Positions 32,101 to 44,500 of a stretch of DNA of 64,000 nt are shown here, in pieces. The notes below the pieces were generated by a model. That model had not been told where the DNA came from. It made no database searches and saw only the letters and a program-made list of their open reading frames with translations. Every line of letters starts with the position of its first letter. Position 1 is the stretch's first letter. The stretch is from contig OY855915.1 of assembly GCA_963693305.1 (NCBI GenBank), positions 4,144,618-4,208,617 of the forward strand, written 5' to 3'. Both the position numbers and the translations under genes were made by a program. This DNA comes from Meandrina meandrites (taxonomy: Eukaryota > Cnidaria > Anthozoa > Scleractinia > Meandrinidae).

Positions 32101-32780
32101 GAATATGAAATGGCCTACGCGCTTGCTAACTATGCCGGTAAATACATTTTTCAAGACTCTATTGCCACCGAGTCTTTTTCATTCCTGTTGGGCAAAGGTG
32201 AATGCAAACTCGGTGTCAATCGACAGCAAGGGATCAACCACAATGGTAAAACTCTGCCTCGAGTTTATAGGGAAAGAGTGCTTGATCAGCATCATCAAGG
32301 ATTTTCGCACAGACACACATGTAAATAAAGTTGTTCACTTCTACGAACACAGCAACTCGTCTCTGGTTGGGCCGCGGAAAACACCGGTTCGAAATAAAAT
32401 GTTAGCAGATGTTGTTGAATATGTGGAGTCGGAGAAATTATGTAAACCTAACGAGTTGCGTTTTCACCAAATAAAGTGCTACCTCAAACAAACTCATCTT
32501 TGACTGCGAATGAAACTGAAATAGCGATTGGCGAAGCTGCGTCAAAAATAAGTCCAGCAAATTCAATCGCACGCTTCAGAAAATGTGGCCGTCTGATTGA
32601 TAACTTCGTTGTTCTGAGCTGCTATTTTTATCTTACACATCAAAACAAATAAGCTCGCTCTTGCTGCTAAACAACGTAAATTTTCTTCAAATGCAGGCGC
32701 ATTTAGACTCAGTGTATATTAAAAACAAACCTTTATTGAAAAGAAACTGTTCTGATTGATTCTCATTCAAAATACGTCCA
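29150..32780. other. Duplicated non-coding block, second copy
   Basis: Nearly identical to 9160-12640, with scattered substitutions. Differences include a 67-base tandem duplication around the TTTAATTTAAT microrepeat (two copies of AATCTTTTCAGCCTACAAG at about 31240 and 31318). The frame 30188-30505 stops earlier than its first-copy equivalent, consistent with no coding constraint. Confidence 0.6.
32087..32503 (+). other. Unrecognised 138-codon open frame
   Basis: Counterpart of 11961-12290 but longer on both sides, ending ...LRFHQIKCYLKQTHL. No domain recognised and no splice context. Confidence 0.2.
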
Positions 32781-33320
32781 GCAAATGCAGGCCCGTAGCC
32801 CGGAGTTTTGGTGGGGTGCGTATGAGCGCCTCCGGCGCGAAATGTCGAGCGCCGCAGGCGCGAGCCCGAAGGGGGGTCTGGGGGTATTCTCTCCCAGAAA
32901 ATTTTGAAAAAATGGGTTATCTGAGGCTGCATTTCGTGCGTTTTGAAGACAGTTTGTTAGGAAACAAGCCATATAAAGGTTAAGTTACCAAGGACAATAA
33001 TTCTGGTAGATTTTTAAATTCCAAAACGTAGTTTTCGAAACAGAACCTTGTAAACATAATATACAATTTATTTAACTAACAATGACGGCAGTTCTTTTAA
33101 AGTAAGACTGGAAAAAGATAGATATCTTTATTTTGGTGTCAAATGGTAATTACATAAATCAGCCAGAGTCGGTTTGCTGACTATGAACGGCATTAGGTAG
33201 AATGTATCGTTAAAATTAACCTAGAATCATACAATTTGGCCAAAAATATGCCACACGAATCTTCAAATGGTGGACCCATTAAATGTAAATAGACGAAGTA
33301 CAGAAATACCATTTTCCCTT
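32781..33320. other. GC-rich transposon fragment and AT-rich spacer
   Basis: 32781-32920 is the copy of the GC-rich fragment at 12640-12800; the rest matches 12800-13175. Confidence 0.4.
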
Positions 33321-33452
33321 TATTTATTTATTTATTTATTTATTTTTATACTTTTTCACAAGGAGCGGACTTCCAAGGCTCGTGGGGGGGGAGGGGGGGG
33401 GGGGGGTTAGGGTTAGGGTTAGGGTTAGGGTTAGGGTTAGGGTTAGGGTTAA
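33321..33452. repeat. (TTTA)n, G-run and interstitial TTAGGG tract
   Basis: (TTTA)n is shorter than in the first copy. GCGGACTTCCAAGGCTCGTGG and a G-run precede about 7.5 copies of TTAGGG (33407-33452). In the first copy the GCGGACTTCC motif is missing at this place. Confidence 0.85.
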
Positions 33453-33484
33453 CCTAAGGGCCTTAAATGGCATCTACTACAACC

Positions 33485-33782
33485 AGAAAAAACAAAACGA
33501 AACCACCGAAACGAAACGACACAAAACGACCGAAACGAAACCGCCAAAACGAAACGAGCGAAACCACCGAAATCGAAACCGCCGAAACGAGCGAAACGAA
33601 AGAAAATCACCAAAACAAGGAAAATCATTCCTATCTTGAGAGCTAACCGTAAGCAGGCTTACTTGGGTGTTATTCAGGCTAACCTGAGCGATATTCAGGC
33701 TGACTGGAATTCTATTTAGGCTAACCTGAGTGCAAGGATCACTCCGGTTAGCCTGAATATCACTCAGGTGAGCCTGGTAATG
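33485..33782. repeat. GAAAC repeat and 21-bp minisatellite, second copy
   Basis: Matches 13361-13655 almost base for base. Confidence 0.6.
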
Positions 33783-34437
33783 CATTTTGCTTGTTTCGGT
33801 GGAACTTTATTTCTCAGTGCTCGCTGGAGAATCATTAAATCTCTATCCAAGGTAGGTCGATCTAAGCATTTGGCTGGGTTCTGTTAGCAAAGAAACTTGA
33901 TTTAGCTTGTTGGCAGAAAAGTCTTTCCGCCAGTTACAGCTTATCGGGAGACGGGAAGAATGAGTCCAAATCATCAGAATTCACGTAAGCTAGTGACCGC
34001 CATGAGCGGAACCCCCTGCTTTTGACTGGAGCAAACGTCTTTCCAATTTCATGCCCGGAGATAATGATTTGAGCCACATAAACCTCACTCTTGTCAGCCA
34101 TGATCGGTATATTTCACTCTCAATATGACTCAGCTGATATAAGTGTACTACCCTCATTATGAAGTGACTTCGTGATTGGATGATGCCAAAAAAGCTGGAA
34201 AAAAGTCTTGGTGTTCATGGTTCGAATGTCCCCCACTTTAAAAAGAAATGGACAATATAAATACTTAGTCTTAAACTTAAGCCTATTTAGTATAAGACTC
34301 AAACGAGTGTGACTTTGAATTCTTGAAGGTGAATGTGTGAGTGAGCGAGTGAGTGAGTAATAGTGGTAGCGTTCCTTTTAACGAATCCATTTTTTTCGGA
34401 TCTAGTTAATCCAGATTGTTTGAATCTTCGTGTTAGC
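33783..34437. other. Non-coding spacer, second copy
   Basis: Matches 13656-14316, with a 10-base deletion near 34102. No gene recognised. Confidence 0.45.
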
Positions 34438-35009
34438 TGGAACGAAAGTCTAAATGGGCGAGCTACAGTTACTACAAAACAAGGCTGCCAAGACCATTCT
34501 TAGTTTACCAAGTTTTTCCTCGATCTACAGAAGCATTAAATACACTTGGTTGGTCAACACCTGTGAATCGCAGGTTGTTTCACCGCTGCGTTTTCGTTTT
34601 CAAATATGTAAATGGCCTCGCATAGATTTTAATTTTGATACAAAGAGAAATTATGACATTCATTCTTATAATACCCGTGGCAAAACCAATTTTTATTTAC
34701 CGAGAATTATACTTAATTATGGCAAGCAAGGCCTTTTATACCAAGGACTTGCTGATTGGAATAAGCTTAATAAATCGATACGAGACATTAAGTCAATTTT
34801 ACTTTTTAAGGAAGCCCTGAAGAATGTAGTTTTTAGCTAAATTTTTTATCCTGTGCCTTTTATTGTGAACTTTAATACTATACATTTTTATCTTGTAACG
34901 TTTTAAATTCTTAAACTATTTTTAATTTCTTAATTTTGAATTTGAACTATTATTTTGCAGGGCCTCACTGAATAGCACCTTTGGTGATGTGAGCTCCCTG
35001 GATAAATAA

Positions 35010-35010
<1 letters not shown>
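34438..35010 (+). pseudogene. 5'-truncated LINE 3' end, second copy
   Basis: Counterpart of 14317-14890 with the same truncation point and frameshifts, so duplicated together with the locus rather than inserted independently. Frame 34454-34840. Confidence 0.75.

Positions 35011-35089
<79 letters not shown>
35011..35089. repeat. (ATT)n microsatellite
   Basis: About 26 units, slightly longer than the first copy. Confidence 0.9.
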
Positions 35090-35090
<1 letters not shown>

Positions 35091-35179
35091 AGATTCGCAC
35101 AGCTATTGAAGCTGGTATCGTCTCCGGGCAACAACAAGTTGTCTAGGGAAACCAAGACAACACCCCTTGTTTGTTGTTT

Positions 35180-35450
35180 CTCTTCTTTCTACCTCTCCAG
35201 CACCTTTCTAAGAATTCTTGCCGACCCCAACAATGCACACCTCTGGATCAGTCCAACAGGAATGCCCACCTCAATGGCTCTCAGATTGTCATTCAATCTC
35301 AGTGGTATTGATCCCAATGCTCCCACTACCACTGGAATAACCTTTGTCCTTACACCCCACATTTTTCGAACTTCTCTTGCTAGATCTTGATACTTTTCAA
35401 CTTTTTCATCTTCCTTCTTTCTCACCCCATTATCCTCTGGAATTGCCACA
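35180..35450 (-). pseudogene. Retroelement fragment, minus strand, second copy
   Basis: Counterpart of 15050-15322 (KVEKYQDLAREVRKMWGV...). Followed by (ATT)n. Confidence 0.65.
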
Positions 35451-35452
35451 TC

Positions 35453-35488
<36 letters not shown>

Positions 35489-35507
35489 GATTATTATTAT
35501 TATTATT

Positions 35508-35793
35508 TATTTTATGACATTATCTCATGGGAAGAACGTCAGGAAAAACAAAATTTGTATATATATTTTTTTTAACAGATACACCTAAGATTCAAGTTTG
35601 TATGAATAGAGCATGTAAAAGCTTTCAGAGTGTTATTATGTAGGAAGGCTATTGAAATTTTTACTGAAATTATCTCATGGAACAAACTTAGGGAAAAACA
35701 AAATTTGTATATTTTATTTTAAGCCACATACACCTAGGATTCAAGTTTGCATGAAAAGTTTTCAATAAAGTATTATATATTGAAAAAAAAAAA

Positions 35794-35794
<1 letters not shown>
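35508..35794 (+). mobile_element. Poly(A)-tailed retroposon inside an (ATT)n tract
   Basis: About 290 bases that split the (ATT)n tract (35452-35507 and 35795-35845). The insert ends AATAAA (35764-35769) and a 12-base A tract (35783-35794), the mark of reverse-transcribed RNA. Internally it has two related segments, starting ATTATCTCATGGGAAGAACG (about 35519) and ATTATCTCATGGAACAAACT (about 35669). The A-B copy of this tract is uninterrupted. The source RNA is not recognised. Confidence 0.65.
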
Positions 35795-35844
<50 letters not shown>

Positions 35845-36058
35845 AAAAGACTGAGCTGACTGGCGCGTGTTCCGAGCTGACTGACCATGTGATAAAATCC
35901 GACCAAGTTCGCTCAAATGGCACGAAAATCTGAAACCAGCTTCAGTTCAATCTGGATTGTTCGGATTGCAATTTGAGATTGTTTGTTCGTAATTGGAACT
36001 GGAAATCTAATTTTCGATCGCAAAATCCGGATTTAGATTGGTTAAAAGGAATGCTTCC

Positions 36059-36358
36059 AGTATTAGTAATAGTAATAGTAATAGTAATAGTAATAGTAAT
36101 AGTAATAGTAATAGTAATAGTAATAGTAATAGTAATAGTAATAGTAATAGTAATAGTAATAGTAATAGTAATAGTATTAGTAATAGCAATAGCAATAGTA
36201 ACAGTAACAGTAACTGTAACAGTAACAGTAACAGTAATAGTAATAGTAATAGTAATAGTAATAGTAATAGTAATAGTAATAGTAATAGTAATAGTAATAG
36301 TAATAGTAATAGTAATAGTAATAGTAATAGTAATAGTAATAGTAATAGTAATAGTCAT
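36059..36358. repeat. (AGTAAT)n microsatellite upstream of copy C
   Basis: About 300 bases, very similar to 17087-17386 but with fewer AGTAAC variants. Confidence 0.95.
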
Positions 36359-36734
36359 TAGTCAGTGAGTAAGTCAGTGTGTAAACTGTATTATTGTAGA
36401 AAATGTAAGTATCATGTAGTTAATTATTGCTAGTGGTGTAAGTAGCTTGGTTTTGATAGCAGTGTATGTAACTCTGTGTTTTTCTAAATTAAATAAGGTA
36501 ATGTTTTTGATCTAGGTAGTGGGATTCATTAGAATCTTGAGAAATGAGTTGTTTTTGTTTTGTCTACCTACCCATCTCAAAAGTAACAGAAACTATTGAA
36601 AAAATATCATTGTAGCCCTGCTCATGATTTTGTGTTCTTTTCTATATAGGCAAATAAGCATCCCCATCTCACCCCTCCTTTGTTTAGTTATTATAATTAC
36701 TTACTTATTTAAGGTATTTTATATTAATTCATAG
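36359..36734 (+). promoter_or_regulatory. Conserved leader region of copy C
   Basis: Donor AAAT|GTAAGTAT with GT at 36404 and acceptor-like TTCATAG before the ATG, as in B. Confidence 0.45.
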
Positions 36735-38598
36735 ATGTCACGTGATTATCGAAACCCTCCGGAGGATTTACGAAGCAAGATCGGGGTTCACGGTCGAAAG
36801 CGCAGGTCCGAAGATGTGCCGAGGATTGATGTCCCTAAACGAAGAAGAACAGAAGGTGGAAAAGGAACGGGCAATACCACCCGGCCCATCGGGTTCAAAG
36901 AACTAGAAAACATCTGTAAAGAAGACCTTGCACAAAACAGCATTCTAGGACTGGCTAACAAAGCTGAAAAGTTCGAAGCCCTGTTAGCTTTAGAAGAAGT
37001 TAGACCCGATTTGTTGAAGCTTGTGGTTTCTGCTTTTCGTATTTTATGCTCAGCGAATAACCTAATGAAGGAAAACGCGGAGAAGTTGTTACGCTCCCCC
37101 ATAGTAAAGAGGTTTATGACAGGAACTGTTCTTTCGAGTTTTATCAACAAAATGCCTCATTCCGATTGCTGGAAGGACGAAAGCGATCGTGTCTCCGTGG
37201 TAAGTGATTTGACGGAAATATTTCTCGCGCTGATTCAGAGGTTCGGTGAGAGCATAGTGCATGGCCTGCCGCTTCCCCAGCTAAGTGCTTCACTGGATGA
37301 GCTTAAGAAGATGAATCTCGTCGAAGACGCCAGTAATCTTGACAAGAAAATCCGACAAGTCAACGAGTTGAAAACCGAGGTGATTCGGCGGGCTAAGTCC
37401 TCGCATGAACAAGAATCGGGGACCGAGCCTCCGCAGAATTTCAGGGAGCTGAGCGTCATTCCACAAGCAGCGGACCTTTGTTTCAGGCCTTTTCTTCGCG
37501 AAAATATCACAGACAGAAAGTTCAAGGATTTGGAACATTATCTCGACGTGCAGTTTCGTCTTCTAAGAGAGGACTTTGTAATGCCCCTTCGCAACGGAAT
37601 AGAACAACTGACGAAGAAAGGCAAGTCCCTGGAAACGAGTTCTGGCGGTAAAGCTAAACGCACCAATGACGTATCTGTGTACCATGACGTCACAGTCTTG
37701 TATCCCGTATGCAGCAGGAGAGGACGGATTTACAGAATCAGGTTTAACTCGTCTCATCCAAAGGTAATGCGAGTTAACTGGGAAAGGTCCAAACGGCTCA
37801 AGTTTGGCTCCATGGTTTGCCTTTCTTCGGACGAGTTTAGAACACTTGTCTTCGCAACCGTTGAAAATCGAGATGCGGAAGGGCTCACTGTCGGCGAATT
37901 AGAAGTGCGTTTTGAAAATGTTGGCACGGAAGAGATAAACCAGTTTGTTGAGGGAGAGGCAACGTTCGTCATGATAGAGTCACCTGCTTATTTCGAAGCG
38001 TACAGACACACACTGGAAGCGTTGAAAGAGATCAAGCCTGACGAGTTACCTTTCCAGAAGCAGATTGTTGAATGCTGTCAGGACGTTGGGCCTCCTGAAT
38101 ATCAAGTCAGAAAAGGTAACAACAGTGCGTTTGCGTTTAATTTCACTGGCGTCTTAGCTGTGGAAGCCCCAGTAAATCTAGCGAGTCCTGTTTCTTCTAC
38201 TGAGATTATACTGGACTCAAGCTCGCTGGAAAGTCAGCCAGGAAGTGGCAATAACAAAGATCCTTCAACTGACGTGGAAGTTCCAATGGACCAGATACCT
38301 TCAGCTCAAGTCAAACAGGAGTGTATCTTTGACGCCCATAACTGGCCTGACAGCGAGAGCCTTGGCTTTAATGAGTCGCAGATGAGGGGATTCAAAATGG
38401 CACTGACCAAAAAGTTTGCCGTCATTCAAGGGCCGCCAGGGACTGGTAAGACATATGTGGGCTTGAAGATCGCTCGTGTTCTTTTGCAGACAGCCTCACT
38501 TTGGAAGGACGAGGAGGAACGGTCACCAATCTTAATGGTGTCTTACACAAACCACGCCTTGGATCAGTTCCTGGAAGGGCTCCTGACAACGACAACAG
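36735..38598 (+). CDS. ZNFX1: Copy C exon 1
   Basis: Same length as in B and D (1864 nt). N-terminal region and helicase motifs I and Ia. Donor ACAACAG|GTGAAC. Confidence 0.95.
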
Positions 38599-41500
38599 GT
38601 GAACTATACTTAAATGTTTTATTGCATATGACACATTTGAAACATTTATAGTCATTTTTACGATTTTTGCTTATTTAGCATAAAAATATTACAGACATTA
38701 CGTCAGCAAATGTAAGGTCATCATTATGTTCATACGTCAAAGATATCGCATCTTTTGCAGTTTAAGTTACGACTTTTCTCATTGAGAAGAAACTTTGAAA
38801 ATCAGTCTAGTTTTTATTAAACGTTAGTTGCAACTGAGGGAAAATTAAGTGATTTAACAACTCTGGTTGGAATAAAATTGCGTCAGGAAATGGTTAGAAA
38901 TCGTACCTTTGCAATTAAGCACATTTTTTTCTAAATGATACAAGAGATGCTTTTGTAAAAAAAAAACGTGGATTTTGTGAGCAACTTGTAACCATTATTT
39001 TGAAAAATGCCGAGCAATTTGTGGACAGCCTTACTGAATACCTTTTACCCTACCCTATATGTGGGAGGCGCGGTGGCCTAATGGTTAGTGCGCTGGACTC
39101 CGGATCGGGCGGTCCGAGTTCGAGCCCTGGCCTGGGCACTGCGTTGTGTTCTTGGGCAAGATACTTTACTCTCATAGTGCCTCTCTCCACCCAGGTGTAT
39201 AAATGGGTACCGGCGAATTTACTGCTGGGGGTAACCCTGCGATGGACTAGCACCCCGTCCAGGGGGGAGTAACAATACTCCTAGTTGCTTCATGCTACGG
39301 AAACCGGGATAAGCTCCGGCCTGGTGGGCCACTAGTCTCATATGCAGACTTTACCTTTACCTTACCTAACAGAAAGACTATTGTTGCTTGTTAAGTATAA
39401 AAGTTACAAAAATTGGTTTCTTTTGTAAAGGTTTTCCAATAATTGGTAAATGACTGACTGATGTTTCCCTCGTCTTTTTAATTTTCAGATGTTGTTCGTG
39501 TTGGTGGCCGCAGCAGAAATAACAAACTCGATGCCTTTTCTTTGAAGTATCTTCAGAAAACAATGCGTCGAAACAGAGAGGTTCCAGAACAAATTTACAG
39601 AGCCAGAATGCAAATTGAGATGGAAACTGGAAGGCAAAGAAGACTTTTCGAAAGATCTTCCAAGCTGCTACGAACCTTGAGAACCAGCATAGTGTCCATG
39701 AAAGTATTTGGTCACCAAGATTATATGTTGAGAGCACATTACACGCAACTCTTGGAGAACGCTTGGCAAAGATCGATTGATGAAGCTCTTCTTGATTGGC
39801 TTAAAGTTCAAAAGAACAGAGGAAAGGAAGACGAACAACATATCGATGACGTAGATGACGACTTGGAGGATTTTTCTGCTCCTGGGTTTACTTTTGACAA
39901 CAACCCTTTCGAAGACAAAGACCTTGACGGCCATTCATTTGAAGTAGAAGCTCTTTCAGTCAAGGACGCTGACGATCCTCCGTATGTGAGAAGAAACCTT
40001 ACAAGTGAAGAAGTTATGACGGAAGATGACGAAATGTTCGTTGATGATATTTACAGTTTGGAAACAGAAGATCGTTGGAAACTCTACAAACTATGGCGGC
40101 AAAGGGTAAAGGACTACCACCAGGGACTTTTCCAAGAAAGACAGGGCGAGTATGAACGGGCATCAGAACGAGAACAGGAGGTAATCAGAATGGAGGAGTA
40201 CGATATTCTTCGCAAGGCACGTGTCATCGGCATGACAACCACGTGTGCCGCCAGATATCGCCACATTCTCCAGCAAATCCGCCCCAGGATAGTTTTAGTC
40301 GAGGAAGCTGCTGAAGTATTGGAGGCTCACATTATTACGTCATTGACGAACGGATGCGAGCACTTAATTTTGATCGGAGATCACCAACAACTAAGGCCCA
40401 CCCCTACAGTTTATGAATTGGCCAAGAAGTACAAACTGGATGTGTCGCTGTTCGAGAGGATGGTGAAAGTTGGAATTCAGTGTGAGAGACTGTCTGTACA
40501 ACATCGCATGAGACCTGAAATCGCCGCCTTGATGAAGAACATCTATGACGATCTGCAGAACCACGAGTACGTGGAGAATTATGAAGACATCAAAGGGGTG
40601 AAGAAGAACATGTTCTTCATCAGCCACAAGCGTTTGGAGAAATCCTGCGATCAGTCGCACAGCCATGTCAATGAGCACGAGGCTAGGTTTCTAGTGGCAC
40701 TGTGTCGTTATTTACTTCAGCAAGGGTACCAAACCCATCAAATAACAATTCTGACAACCTACATGGGACAGATGTTCGCCATAAGAGACTGCGTCCGAGA
40801 AGAAGATGATCAAGCACTCAGGAGTGTCCGATTGACGACAGTTGACAACTTCCAAGGCGAAGAAAACGACATCATTCTTCTATCGCTCGTGCGCAGCAAC
40901 AAAAAAGAGAAAGTGGGCTTCATCAAAATTATGAACCGCGCATGCGTGGCGCTGTCTCGTGCCAAGAAGGGTTTCTACTGCATTGGTAACTTCGACCTTT
41001 TTTCTAAACACAGTGACATCTGGAGCAACATTGTAGCAGATCTAAAAGCGAGTGATAGCATCGGAAACGCCTTGCCCATTGTTTGTCAAATTCACCACGA
41101 TGAAGTCAGAGTTAAAATGGCCGAAGACTTCAAATTGAAAGCTCCTGATGGCGGATGTCAGCGGCTATGTGAGATGCGCCTGGACTGCGGTCATGCGTGC
41201 AAACAGTTATGCCATCCTTCTGACATCAAGCACATGGAATACAACTGTGTACAGCCATGCGGCAAGAAAATCGTGGGCTGTGATCACAACTGTCCTAACT
41301 TTTGCTGGCAAGAGTGTGAGCAACATTGTGGAATACTTGTCAAGAAAGAGGTACCAGCTTGTGGCCATACAGCACAGGCGAGATGTGACACCAGTCCGTG
41401 GATGGTGAGATGTAAAGAAAGGTGCGAAAAAGCACTCCCCTGTGGCCATCAGTGTCAAGACTACTGTGGAGCCCCATGCACCAGAAAATGCCAAGAGCTC

Positions 41501-44500
41501 GTTAAGAGAACTGATTGGCCATGCGGACACGAAGCAACAATCGCCTGCTCAGCCACTCCAGCGGATTGTAAAGTTCCTTGTCAGGACATGTTGGAATGTG
41601 GTCACAAGTGCTCCGGTATCTGTGGAGAGTGTCGCATGGGTAGAGTTCACAAACGCTGCAAACTGCGGTGTGGTCGTCCTTTGATTTGCTCACATGCCTG
41701 TAGAGAGTCCTGTGGAATGCAATGCCCACCATGCATCAGGAAGTGTGAAAACCGTTGCGTGCACAGCCGTTGCCCAAAACGTTGTGGGGATCCGTGCGTG
41801 CCTTGCCGCGAGATGTGTTCCTGGGAGTGTTCCCATTACAAGTGCAGCAAGCAATGCGGTGAGATGTGTGACAGGCCGACATGTGATGAACCCTGCAACA
41901 AAATTCTGCCATGCAACCACCAATGCCGTGGATTGATGTGCGAAGAGGAGTGCATTTGTGCCGAGTGTATGAAAAATGATAATCACGACCCAATTACAGA
42001 AATCTTTTTCGGCTCAGAGCAAGATGAAGATGCCCGGTTTATCAAGCTTCCAGACTGTCAGCATATCTTCGAAAAGAAGGGCCTAGACAGGTATGGATAA
42101 CTTCGAAAAGAAGCGAGTGAATATTCGTAAGAAAAAATCGATGTCATACTTCTCATCCGAATTTCAACTAGCATACACTTTTAATCTTTCAATAAGTCGT
42201 AACCCAAAAAGGTGCTAGCACAGGAAGGGACATGTTTCAGGGACATGTAGCAGGGACAAAATTACAGCCACAGTGGGACGCGCATGTTGTTGTAATATGT
42301 CCCGCCACATTTTCTTGTGAGTACAAATTGAGATTTTCCCCCCTGCTATCTGTCGTTGCGACGTGTCCCTGAAACATGTCCCTTACTGGGACCGTTTTGT
42401 AGAGTCCAAAAAGCTGAAAAACAAAAACAAATACCTTTTGAATGTGGAGGTCCACTTAACACAAAATTGAAACTGCTTCGCTTGGTCGTTGCCAGATCTC
42501 CTGTTTCAGAAATGCAAGTAACGAATGTTACTTTTAAAGTAACTAAAACAAACTGATTGCAAGGCTAGCACTATGTTGCCGAGCTAGTCTTTCACGAGTC
42601 TAGGGCTATAACGAAAGAAAATGACCTACATAGATGCCTTATTGATCCAAAGCGATTCTAGCAGTTTCCTTGAAGAAAGCAATGTTTTTAATGAACGCCT
42701 GAGAACCCTGTGCCTTGACATGAAAGTGGAACTTCACCGCAAAGGAATGCGTGACTAGCCCAACGAATCGCTACCAAACACTGGGCTAATTTCTTCCAAA
42801 TTCCTACAAAAGGTGATTATACTGTAAATGTAGGTAACGCTCAGTTATAAGCTCCTTAATTCCTGTTATTTCTTCTTCCTTAATCTTTAGGCACATGGGC
42901 ATTTCAAATGGCGACGCTGATGTTACGGATGAAGGTCACGCCGAAGGCAGTCACGCAGATATGTCTGATGACAGCCGAGGAGAGGAGATTCAACTGAAAG
43001 CTTGTCCGCGTTGTAAGACTACCATCCGCAGGAGCCTGCGATACGGTAACGTCATTAAACAGCAGCTACACGACATTGAGAAAGTCAAGGCAAAATTGTT
43101 AGGAAACAACAATGTGCTGGGGGAAAAGAAAAGCCGTCTCCACAGTCGCGCTACTAAGCTTTCTTTCATGCATGCAAATGTTTCCACAGAGTGGGAGAAA
43201 GTAAGGAACAGCATCCTGAAACTGAAGTCGGAATGGATGGCCGCCGTTCTTGAAAACAGATTGACACTCCTGGAACGTTTTTGCGACATGAGGAAGAAAA
43301 TGAGAAAAATTTTGAGTGAAGTGTCTCCGGAGATCTGCACAAAGAATAACTTGCAACGTGAGTTTATTACCTAATTAAAGGACGAGCAGGTTTTCTCCCC
43401 CGGGAAGCCCGCCTCCCTCCTGCGGACAGGCTCATGTCCGCCCCATGCCAGTCTTAAATCGCAATGGATGTAGGGCATTTACGCGGAGCCAGTGTTTCGC
43501 CTGGGGGAGGGAAGGGAAGGGAGATACATTTCTTCTTAAGGCAGTAGTGGATAACCGTTTTCTCTAAATATGGCTTCAATTTTTTTCATAAGCTTTTTTA
43601 TTGCATTACATACAGTAAAACCGAAGAATTTTGGACGCTTTCTTTTGAACCAACAATTTTTCGGACCAGTATTGCATTTTGAAAGCGAAAATTCAGGCAT
43701 AATACTGGATGCTGTAATTACCAGATTCGAAATTGTCTGGTCCGGAAAGTATTACCGTTATTTAACTTACTCCAAATAGAACAATGCACTGTTCTATTCC
43801 GCAATTATTACATCTTCATCAGGCCCTGTAAAATGTTGGAACCCTTAATATAGCTTGGCTTGGGTTGTGTCCAAAATCAAACGCGTCCACAATTTTGGGT
43901 GTTACTGTGCAGTCTCACCGAGAACCTTTCACATGCATTCTCGTCACCAGAATTTCATTTGAATGTCGCTGAACACGTGAAAGTTCACGTGTGGAAAACT
44001 TGAGCCTGCAGTTAACACTCTTTTGCTAAGAAAATCATGCCAACCAGAGTTGTTGATTGTTTCATATTTTAACAGGCCAACAATTTGAGGATGAACTGGA
44101 TTACCTTAAGAAGCGTTTTATGTCTGGGGGAGTAACACAAACAGAACTACAAGCCATCAATACAGAATTCTCCAGACTCAATCTTCTACTCGAGCTGTGT
44201 TTGCTGAGTCACGACATCAAGAGCCTGGCACTAGAGTTAGACGAACCTTCTCACCAGATGATGACTGCAGTACATGAGAAACTGTCCAGCGGTAAACGAA
44301 TAGAGGACGAGAAGTTGGATGAAATGATGTGCAACCTGAAGTCTATCAGGTGAATTTTGTTCGTTATTGCGCTTCGTAAAATTAAGTAAAACTTCAATAC
44401 AAACAAGAGGATTTTAAGTTTCTTTTAATAATTTACACTCCTTACGAATACTCACGTTTTCCGGCGCTTTACGCGAGCTACATGTATTTGCTTCAAAATT

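Noticed and set aside
9160..36734. Whole array as an assembly duplication of one locus
   Set aside because: The gene copies differ by many substitutions, an indel and copy-specific transposon insertions with target duplications. An artefact remains possible only for the nearly identical B/C upstream block.
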